Source: Gorsachius magnificus
Taxonomy: Eukaryota; Chordata; Aves; Pelecaniformes; Ardeidae
Direction: 5' to 3'
DNA length: 64,000 bases
Assembly: GCA_034008185.1 (NCBI GenBank)
Contig: CM067081.1
Span: 81,550,765 to 81,614,764 of the forward strand
Part shown: positions 25,877 to 64,000 of the stretch, in pieces
How positions within the stretch are numbered: position 1 is the stretch's first letter
How the letters are laid out: each line of letters begins with the position of its first letter
Position numbers and translations under genes: made by a program
Notes under the pieces: generated by a model
Databases searched by the model: none
What the model was told of the DNA's origin: nothing
The model's input: only the letters and a program-made list of their open reading frames with translations

Positions 25877-28800
25877 AAAATATGTCAGATATGTCAGTTG
25901 TAACAAATAACAATTTTGCACACGGAGGTTTGGTTGCCTCTTTTTGCCTTGCCTTCATTTTGACAGTGAAGACCAGTGGTATGCACCTTCATGCAGTGGA
26001 ATTTGACAATTTGTTCTTCCCATTTGTCACACTTTCAGGAGAGTGGGAAGAAAAACATGGGGCAATGATCTTCCATTCTTCAAAATTAACTGTGAGGCCT
26101 GCCTGCCTGGGAGCACTGCACTACCAAACCTGAGGCATAAGGAGGCAGCTTTCCATGCCGTCATGGAAACATGGAAAAATATATCCCAGCCTTCTTATTC
26201 AGACCTTCCTATGAGGTTGAATGCCACTTAAAATTTTCTCTTTGAGACTTTGAGACATGCCTTTAGAAGATGTGTCATCTTCACACCCTGTGCTGCAGCA
26301 GATTTCCCTTGGATTTCCTGACTATAGCAGAAGCTGGGGAAGCTACTGGAGAAACATCTGAACCTTGCTGGTGGAGTTAGTTTAACCTCTCTTTCTGTGG
26401 GCTCAGGTTCCGTAGCCAGAGGAGCCTGCTTAAAGCTTCATCGCATGATTCTCCACAAGATGTGGAGACAAGGGCCAGCCTATGACCTTCTTTTTTGCCA
26501 TGAGAAAGGTCAGGGAAGGATTAGAGATGAAGACCTTTGGGAGCGGGCTTGTCTCTACTTCTGGTTTTACGGAAGCAGGAAAAATTGGGCCAGTGGGAGC
26601 ACTTTCAGGGAAAATTGTACCCGCACACATAAACTGACCCCTCAGCATGATTTGCAGAGCTTTTGAATTACACAGACAGATAAAAGGTTGTCAGGACCTA
26701 GGGCTATGGCATTTCTGTGTGCATGAGAACGAGCACAAGTGCAGGCACTTTATACCAAATCTCTCAAAATATTTTCCTGTCCCTGTACCAAATATCAACT
26801 TTGTAACTGGATAAGATGATGTCTATTCCCACATCTACATAAAATTGGTCACTTTTTTTTAATGGTGTATCTTCTTGCATAGTTAAAAATACATGAAAGT
26901 GTTCATAACTTGATGGTAATTCAGCCTTGAAAATGGGTAATGGCTTATTTAGGCTCCAAGACTGCTGAGAACACTGTACTTGTTCCTACCAAATGTATTC
27001 ATCCTGAGAGATTTCCAAGCTAATATGGAGCATTAACTTCATAAGAACGGAAAGACAAAGTGTTCCTGTTTCATCCTCTCCATGGAGGGATGCAGGAAGG
27101 CAGCATCAGGATTCTAATACAAAGGGATGGTTTGGGTACAGTTGTCTGAAGTATTGATTGTGAATAAACCCCTTTTTTTCCCTGTTGTTCTTTTTCTGTA
27201 CATCATTAACATTTATCCGAATTTCCTCAGTTGGTCTTGCATTTGTAAGAATTTACAGCATAACTCAGGGCACTTTTTTAATAATACTTCCTGTTTGTCT
27301 AAGCACATGCAATGTGAGAATCCTATGACCCAACTGGTAAAAGAGAAACAATATCAACTATTAATTTTACAGAAGGGAGTCTTGTTTTTCAATTGTTTCA
27401 GCCCGTGTTACTTTGTACTGACCATTATTCATGCATATGCCAAGGTTGAATTCAGATGTGTTTCTCTCTCTTCACCTATATGAACAATTTAAATTAAGAT
27501 TGATGGAAACTATGTTTATGAGCAGCATTATGCTGTTCTGAACTCAATATGCACATGTATTTATTCTCTAGGTCCAACGTTGCTCCTCACCTCTACCTTC
27601 TGCCATAAGCTACTGACATTATATCAGCAATGTTTGTTTTCAAAGTAATTTGACAAAAACCTAACCAAAATCCCAAACATTTTCAACTCCAACAGATGTT
27701 CAATGAGCCTGTGGATGTAAACTGATGGACAAATTGAGAGAGGGGTCAGTCACTTGAAGAAATTAAAAGGATATGTTGATGATTGTACTAAGGAACAAAT
27801 CTCCATTTACTAATTCCTAGTTCTGGGTTGGGTGTATCATTGGTTGTAATCACTAGTTGTGATTCACCAGAGAGACCTTCCACCTCTTTGCACACCCCCA
27901 AATCTGGATGAATCTGTTTCATCCTCAGTGTGCCCATTGCTACTACTCGCACGGACAAGATGACAGAAATGTAGATCAAATTGCCCCTTGCCAGTGGCAG
28001 ATGTTCTCACTGTGCTAACACCACCTTCACACCTGCCATAGGGAAGGTTTTGCCCAAAACTTTTTCCCAGTTCCATAAGCAATTAGACCCTATGCTTCCC
28101 AAAAGAGACACATACTTCTAGGTTGGGAACTGCTGCTAGAGAGGACACACTATATTTAAAAATGAAAAAAAACCCCAAACAAACCAAATTCAAGCTGACA
28201 TTAATGAGGTTGAATATATATATTGCTATTAAAGGGAACTTGTTCCGGGGTTATCCTAAAATAATCTGCTATTCCTCTGCTTGTGCTCCTTAATCAGGTC
28301 TCATAACACTGTTTTAATTAGACAGCAATACAATTAAGCCCAGAATAATGAAACCAAATAATTTAGTAATTGTAGAAGAGTGACAGGTTTATCCGCATTC
28401 TTTCTTTAACTTCTACTTCAAAAAGATTCTTGACTTTCAAGCTGCCATATTACATTAGTATTTTGACTTCTCATATTGTTTTCTGAGAGCCTCCTGAAAA
28501 AGGCAATTTTCAAGGAAATAAAAAATAAATCCAACTTTTAAAAATACACACTTCTTGCTACTCTAATATTTAAAGTCTAAAAAATGAGACTGAAAGCAGA
28601 AAAGAAAGGTGAAGAAATGGAAAGATAACAGAGAAATATTTTCAAGTGGAATAGTTTGGTTTCCATATAAAATAAAAATGAGGGAGAAATAAAAAATTGC
28701 TCATGAAAACTTTCCCATCCTCTGGAGTGGCAGTTGGGCTGTCATTTTTTAAATGTTTCAGTGATCTAAACAGCTATAACTTTTTTCCTTGTTCAATGAC

Positions 28801-29220
28801 TAATGTTAATCAAAACACAAAGCCTCTATTTGCTGTCTTTCAAAGGCCTGATTATAAGCTATTCTATGAATTCATGGATTTTCGGGCATACTCCTAATTC
28901 CTGTGTATCTGGGTGTATTAAAAATAAATGGGGTGGTATTCCTTGATAGGAAACATCTCCATATAGTCAAATAATGATATAAATTAGGACAAACAGTCAG
29001 AGGAAGTAGATTTCTAAACGTCTTTAGTTATTACCCATTTTCAAATGGAAGTCCAAGAACAATAGTCTTATGTTGCAGCGTTATATCATAACTTATGTAT
29101 CTGCCGGTTCTCATGATTTTTATAGAAGTAACAGAGCACCTGCAAAGAGAATTGTTCCCACCCTGCTTGGAGGAAACAGCAAAGCATTGCCTGAGCAATT
29201 CACCCAAGAAGAATGTTATT

Positions 29221-29256
29221 GAACCATACATTTTAAAAGAACCATACATTTTAAAA
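29221..29256. repeat. Perfect 18-bp tandem duplication
   Basis: The unit GAACCATACATTTTAAAA occurs at 29221-29238 and again at 29239-29256 with no difference, which indicates a recent local duplication. Confidence 0.95.
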
Positions 29257-32200
29257 CACACCTGTGCTGGCCTTGGGAAACAGCTCATGAGAAACTGTAG
29301 TTTTGCTAGCAGCTAATGTGCTTTCTCCAAAGACGTGATTTAATAGGAATGTTGAGCTGTTCGCAGAGAGTCTCCTGCTTCTCTTGGGTTTGACCCTTTG
29401 GAAACTGAAGATTCATGGGCTTGTACCTACCTCTATGTAAATCAGGACTATCTCCTTTGAAGTCAACAGATGTAAAAATCCGGGTGAATAAAGGAGAAAC
29501 AAGGCCTGGAGCTGTCATCCCTGCCCTGCTGCTTTTATTTGGGTTAGGATTTCAAACATATAATTGCAATATTTTTTTTCCTGTCATTTGGGAATGTGGA
29601 TTGGGACTGAGCTGTAACAAAAAGGAAGAATAGGTGCAGACTTGCTTTCCACCGCTGCAGCATGGTGCCAGGGCAGGTAGCGCTGGCATGTTTCCAGCTG
29701 TACTATCGACTATGAATGATCTCTCTCAGCACTGCTCCAGCACTCCTGCTTTTGCTACCTCCGTCCCGCTCTCAGGCACTAGTAAGAATGACACCGTTGA
29801 CCACATTGTAGTAGGAAGACTTCATGCCTTCCTAATACACTGTCATGCTTCTAAACCAGAATTGTCTCAACGCTGATGGTATTCAAGCCAGTATCTTTCC
29901 TGTATCATCTTTGTGAAATATATGAGCATCTCACCTTGCACTGTGCTAGAGTTCCTTACTCAAAGCAAGATGAATCCCACCTGGGAAAGTTCTATACTTG
30001 GTCAATGGCTTAAACATCAGTCCACAGATTGGAGATGATGTTGCAAAGGTTATGGTTGCAGCTGATGTGGTCAGTGACATGCCAGAGGCACATGACACAG
30101 TAGAGCTTACAAAAATAAGAAACATCATGGAAGATTATATTACTTACAGTTTTACTAATGTGGTCTGCACTTGAATCAGAAAACCAATTAAAAAAAAATT
30201 AAAGAAACAGCATATTCCACTCCAAGCATGGAGTTAATGCAGAAGCCTACCTCAGAAGAAAACGCTTGCACCTGTTCTGTTCAACTACCACACGAATGAC
30301 AAATCAGTCTATCTTGGCACAGAGATTTATGTACACAGGTGCCTTAAGCCTCACAGTCCAAACCAAGAGTCTCATCCACACTGAAGCATCGTTAACACCA
30401 TTGCTCTCTAGTCTCTTAATTTTTTCATATGAAAACCAAGTGCTAAATCAAAGGTTAAAATGCAAAGAGAGTTCCTTTCACTTCAGAAAGTGCAATAAAA
30501 ACAAATAGCTCAGCAAAATCCAGAACACTCACCATCAGCAGTTGGGAGCGACCAAGGCCTTTCTCCGTGTGGAGAAGACAAAGATTAAGGCTGAAGCTGA
30601 GAACACTATGCTGAAGATGCTAATTTCTAAAGGGTCAACCAAGCCAATAATACAGGAAAAGACTGCATTTTACATTCCTATATCCTAATATATGCTTCCA
30701 ATACTGGAAAGATCAGTATGTAAAAAGACATTAGAGATGGTGATACAAGAAAACTGCCAGTACATCACTACATAAGCAACCTGTGCAGGTTTTTTCTTTA
30801 CCACTACCTTGCTGAAGCTTCCCCACCAATGGCCTTCAGGCCAGGCATGCCCTGGCCAGTTACTGAGATGGCCCAGTGTGTACTTTCTGTGTGGATCCAA
30901 CGCTTCTTCACTTCTAAGCCAAAAATGAAGACAGTGTTTCCAATTAAAACGAATAGCCTCAGTTTTGATAATACAGATAAGAGCCACTAGCAGTTCTCAC
31001 TTTGTTTTTCGTACATGGGCTTATCTGGAATTTCTGCCGTTGTAATAAAAAGCAGAATCTGGGAACTACTAGGCATCTCCTTTATCAGAATAATTAAGAA
31101 AGAAATACTTATACTGTTCCATGGCAAATAATAGTTTAATGAAATCTTCCACAGCCAACAGTTTGTTGTGGTGCTATAAATGCTGGCCATCTCAAAATGA
31201 AATGGTTAAATAGCTGACACTTTAATTTGTGCTGTCAACATTGTCCTGTTGCATTTTCTAACATGGAAAGAATAGAGTCTTTGCAATCAAGATGCAGGAT
31301 TAAAGCAGATGATGCACACTGCTGTTTAGTGACTTACTATTGCCAATATAACGATGAACATGCATGCGTTTTCACCTGCACTTGCCAATTCCCAGCTTTT
31401 CACAGTGTACCCATACCTGAGGGATTTTTATGCTTTCTACCCTTGGGACCCACTGCGCAGTTGGGGGTCTTTTTGCTGAGCAATTGAGAAATGGGATACT
31501 CCAAACAGACAAAGAATAAAGTCACGGCAGAAACGCAGCAACTTCAGCTCTCTCATTGCTCTCCGAAAGCCAACAGTGGGAAACTACAGTGGGCTGGAGA
31601 CAGTCTACTAAATAATTTATGACATACAGCGCATTCCTGAATGACTTTTTCTCCATTAGACGTGCATTAACACATGGGAGCCTAACACACAGAAAATCCT
31701 ATCTGGCCTCAGAGAGAAAAAAGTCCCCCACTGTTCCACTACCTCAAGCTAGACAAGAGCTTTGACTACTCTTAGCTAATGCTACTGATTTCTAAAGAGA
31801 TTGTGCTACAGTTTGCTCTAACTCTGCTGAATCCCAGCTTGGGTTTTAAATATACCTTTGAAACAATCATTATACCAACAACAGGCTTTATCTACTACAT
31901 TCATTGCTTGAATCTCAGCAGACTATTACCTCAAAAATCTGCCTTTGTTAAACGTGGCATTATTCAATGCTACCTCATTCCTAGTCACAAAACTTGCAAA
32001 AATCAGGGAAAACCCCTCATCTAAGACTGCACGCTACATTAAAGTACCATGTTTTATTTTTACACGAGGATTACCGCTCCCCCAGATTTCAATTTATTAC
32101 TATGGACCATGCAAAATGCCACAGACCACAGAAGCTACATTTTTGAATGGATGTTTTTATTGATTAATCAGGCATTGAATCAAGTATTGTAAAATAAACA

Positions 32201-32329
32201 GATTTTGTTCATAAAAAATGTCCAGAAGTATACCATTCATAGCAAACTTGTTTCCTCATAGTCATACAGAATATGAAATTGTTCAAGAAACAAGCAAAAA
32301 ATGAACACCTGACTAATTACTGTCAGTCC

Positions 32330-32443
32330 GTGTGTGCATATATGTATGTAGGCATATACACAAATTACACGCTATATTTGTGCATATACTGGTGTGTGTA
32401 CCCACACATATGTATACATATATACACAAATGTATACACACAA
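32330..32443. repeat. Imperfect TA/CA/TG microsatellite
   Basis: The stretch is dominated by TGTG, CATATA, TATGTA and CACACA words, for example GTGTGTACCCACACATATGT near 32393. It is an interrupted alternating purine-pyrimidine tract and likely to vary in length between individuals. Confidence 0.8.
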
Positions 32444-33029
32444 AGAGTACTGACTGAACGAATAGTCCACTGGAGAAATGTAGCTTAGCTTCAAATGAAG
32501 TATTCTGTGTTAAAGTAAAAATGATACAGCAAGGCCTGTAGATAACAGACCGTTCTTTTTCCATTAGCCAAAACCATGATCTGTCTCTAGACTCACGGTC
32601 TATCTTTACAATGAAAATATGTGAGATCATTGGGGATATTTCCAAATTTATGGTATTCCATCCCACTCAATCTCTGCCAACATTGTATGGCCAAACACTG
32701 AACAGTGCTTTCAAGTTGTCCACTACTGAAATCAGCTTCTAGATTTAATATTTCTGGCAAAAGAGAAGATATACAACCTTGCTACATGTACTTTGGTAAT
32801 ATACCCTTTCCTTTTAAGCAGAAACTTGGCAATAATCCTACATTAAAACTCCTCTCCTCCTACACCTTTTTATCACTGTTTAGCATGAGTGATCTTCTGT
32901 AAACTCATTATAATAATTTTCATGCCATCTCAGCTACCTTCTAAACATCCCAGGCCAGATCATCTGGGCAATGTGCCTCAGATTGTATTAGTAGCATTGT
33001 GATCAATTAGAAAATGTAACATTTGGGGA

Positions 33030-35052
33030 TTTATTTACTTTTTCATTTTTGAGGTCATTTCTTTATTATTAAATACACTGCAGTTCACTATATGTACACA
33101 TTTTTTCTTATTTATGTCAACTCTGGAAAGATCAGTGACTCCTACCTGTGAACCATGGGATGATGCCCCAGCTGAAAGCCATGGTATCAGCAATCTCCAT
33201 TTGATTCAGCATTTAGCAGGGCATGTAAAGGGAAATCAAATTAACATGGTAGGCATTTATTTTCTATTAAAAAAAAAGGAAAAAATCAAATAGGCATGTA
33301 CATATTCCTCGTCTTCCTCATAAATTTTCTACATCATCGTAAGGCAAACTGTCGTACAGCTTGGTATCTGGAGAATCAGTATTTAAAAAATCTGAAGCTG
33401 AGCTTGGGACCATTTTAGTTTGGACCCATTAGTGAACAAAGTGCATTAAGGCATCCTTTTCAAAAGACACCTAAAGCATGGTTATAAATTACCGAGCAAA
33501 TCTTTTCTTAAAGCTGGTATTCAGTTTATCCTCTTTTCTACACGGGCAGCTTTTCACCTCTTGCATAGTAACAACAAAACACTGTAGGAAAACCATTCTT
33601 TTAAAGTTGTCATATGCCTCAAGCATCTCCCAAATGATCATTTATACATAAGCATTGTAGTAATTACAAAGGGCTTCTATTCTGTAGAAGGAAAAGAGAA
33701 AAAAAAATGCACCTGATTCAGCTTTGAGATAAAGTAGGTACAACCTCTATTGCCTTCAATGAAGTTCATCCACCAACACCAGGATGAACGTAGGGCCTGC
33801 CCGTGCAGTTTCCTACTGCTGCTGAAAACTTGTTATTTACTCCTCATTCACAAAGAGAACCGTGCTTTCCCAGACAACCCAGGACAGTAATTATGAGCAA
33901 ACCCCAGCTGCAGTGTTTCTCCATACAGCACATGTAAAACAGATTTCCTTGCTTTGTTATAGAGACTACATAGTGTACGACAATGAAACATTTGTATTTA
34001 ATTTAAAATAAATGGTAAAGTGGCGCATGTCTCACTTCTGAGTTGTTGGCTGGGCTTGCTATGTTGAACCTTGTAAAATCAGCAATAAGCATTCACATGT
34101 CCACCATCAGAACCATGACATCTTCTATTACAATCAATCCTTAATGATGCCGTGCTTTATCAAATTAGTCTACAGTCAGACCTTGAACTGGCTGCTCTCC
34201 TCCAGTGTTGCTGATTCTCAGAGATGGTATCAGTCTCTCACAGCCTCAGCGATTCTACAATGTTTCCCGAAGACGCCAGCAAAGCTCTGGTAGATGGGAA
34301 TGTTGCCATCAGTAAAATAAATTGCCAGATGATTTATCCACTCACATTTCTAGGAGATATTCCACATGTTTTTTTATGAACAGAGAGAGCACTGCCCTGT
34401 GAACAGAAGTAAATTAAAATTTCTTCTTTTGCTGTGTTGGCTAGCTGCACTTCCTCACTTGTTTATTTTTGTTCTTTTTGGTCTGCACAATCCCATGTGC
34501 AAAGTAGAAATTAGGAGATCTCGCACTCAGTAAGGCTGGTAATGAGAGCACTAATATTGGCACGAATAAAACCTGCAGTATACTGCCTTGTCCACTGCAC
34601 AGTTTTTATCCTTCCTATTTCCTACTTTTATCCACTGTAAAATAAAACAATGTAAAGGGCTGATGAAATTTTAATTAATAGGACCATCAATGTGCAAAAC
34701 AAATAAGTAATTTTCCAGGTGTCCAAACCAAGCTTTCCCTTCTCTCTCTCTCTCTCTCGTTCTTTTTTTTTTTTTTTTATAAATAATTTATAAATCTTCC
34801 GTTAGAGACTAAATACAAAACCAACCAACCAAAACCATCTTCAAAAGAAAGTTCTAAGATATTATTAAAGCCACTTCTTGTCCTTCCATACAAAGTACAT
34901 GGTAAAGAGATATTCTCCCCTTTTCAGTTCTGGCTGGATTCGGCAGTGATGGCTGGGATGCCCCGCAGTCCGCCAGCTCCAGGCGAGCTCCTGCGGGCAG
35001 CCTCCTGGCCACCCTGGGAAGACCTGTCATCCTACCTTTTGGCTTTTAGCAG
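33030..35052 (-). other. MID1: MID1 3' UTR (predicted; distal end uncertain)
   Basis: This lies directly after the MID1 stop codon at 35055-35053 and has no coding potential. On the transcript strand it is AU-rich and contains an A16 tract followed by GA repeats (34778-34741). Candidate poly-A signals are AATAAA at 34467-34462 and a close pair at 33067-33062 and 33035-33030. I placed the end at the last of that pair, which is a guess. Human MID1 transcripts carry long, alternatively terminated 3' UTRs, so a 2-kb tail is plausible, and use of signals further downstream is possible. Confidence 0.35.
34741..34778. repeat. (TC)9 followed by a T16 tract
   Basis: TC is repeated nine times (34741-34758), then GTTC, then 16 T residues (34763-34778). 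On the MID1 transcript strand this reads A16, a short spacer, then GA repeats, within the predicted 3' UTR. Confidence 0.95.
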
Positions 35053-63654
<28,602 letters not shown>

Positions 63655-64000
63655 CTACAAAGCAAACCATTATGATCAGCAAAAACTTTTTTTGACATTT
63701 TCCTTTTCCTTTTTCTAATTTAAAAATTGTAATTTCTAAAATGTTGGGTTTGGCACTTTTTTTTTCTCCTTTCTGTGTATAATCTATGTGTTATTTTGTT
63801 TTCCCTGTCTTGGACTTTGTGAAATACCGAAACGAGTTTGAATGTCATGTTTGTAGGAGGTAGGACTTGCAAATAGATACTCATCAGGTATTTCTAACTC
63901 AAGTGAGAAAAGCCTGGTCCTGTGAGTACTGAGTGATGTCGGTTATGGTGGACACCAGTGAGAAGTGAAGGCTCTTCAGGAGATGCTTAACGCATCACAG
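63655..64000 (-). other. MID1: Part of the MID1 intron upstream of coding exon 3
   Basis: This 346-bp stretch begins with the acceptor TAG and a pyrimidine-containing tract. The rest shows no exon. The preceding coding exon, expected to be 96 bp, is not here, so this intron continues past the window edge. Confidence 0.75.

Larger units (their letters stand above)
25877..33029. other. Intergenic DNA, no gene recognised
   Basis: No exon is recognised. Visible structure is limited to a perfect 18-bp tandem duplication (29221-29256) and an alternating TA/CA/TG tract (about 32330-32443), both listed separately. There is also an AT-rich block with many homeodomain-type words (about 28190-28390). 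The upper end may include additional MID1 3' UTR if a more distal poly-A site is used. Confidence 0.5.

Overview
The window is vertebrate nuclear DNA from a bird. Three things point to this: CR1 LINE 3' ends with the ATTCTATG-type 8-bp tail, ERVL-type solo LTRs of avian families with 5-bp target duplications, and a MID1 gene whose exons are nearly identical in protein sequence to those of other amniotes. The repeat families suggest a neoavian bird, but I cannot name the species. There are no prokaryotic features, and nearly all short open frames here are chance frames in non-coding DNA.

The one gene I can support is MID1 (Midline-1, TRIM18), on the minus strand. The window holds its last seven coding exons: 63547-63654, 60298-60446, 56445-56572, 48642-48785, 39619-39780, 36947-37154 and 35053-35401. 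They measure 108, 149, 128, 144, 162, 208 and 349 bp, together 1248 bp, or 415 codons plus a stop. All splice junctions visible here are GT-AG and all phases agree. This fits residues 253-667 of a 667-residue protein. The RING finger, both B-boxes and most of the coiled coil lie in exons beyond base 64000. The exons present encode the end of the coiled coil, the COS microtubule-binding box, the fibronectin type III domain and the PRY-SPRY (B30.2) domain. A 3' UTR should run below 35052, and its end is uncertain.

Layout: 1 to about 33000 is intergenic DNA downstream of MID1 with no gene I can recognise. It holds two oppositely oriented solo LTRs of one ERVL-like family (3738-4275 minus, 17595-18133 plus), a roughly 960-bp CR1 copy (9418-10380), a decayed CR1 piece (about 20600-20990) and a young-looking CR1 3' end (25607-25876). 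About 33030-35052 is the likely 3' UTR. 35053-63654 is the gene. Its introns carry CR1 ends (42321-42366, 42941-43216, 57292-57440), a MIR-like SINE piece (47788-47892), several poly-A tracts and a third solo LTR of a different ERVL-like family (55350-56368).

I found no previously undescribed gene system. The points most worth a second look are the ERVL-type LTR that ends 76 bp from the splice donor of the COS-box exon, the internal A16 plus GA tract in the predicted 3' UTR, a 9-bp perfect hairpin just upstream of the last exon, and several AT-rich, homeodomain-motif-rich blocks that look like conserved enhancers but can only be judged by alignment.
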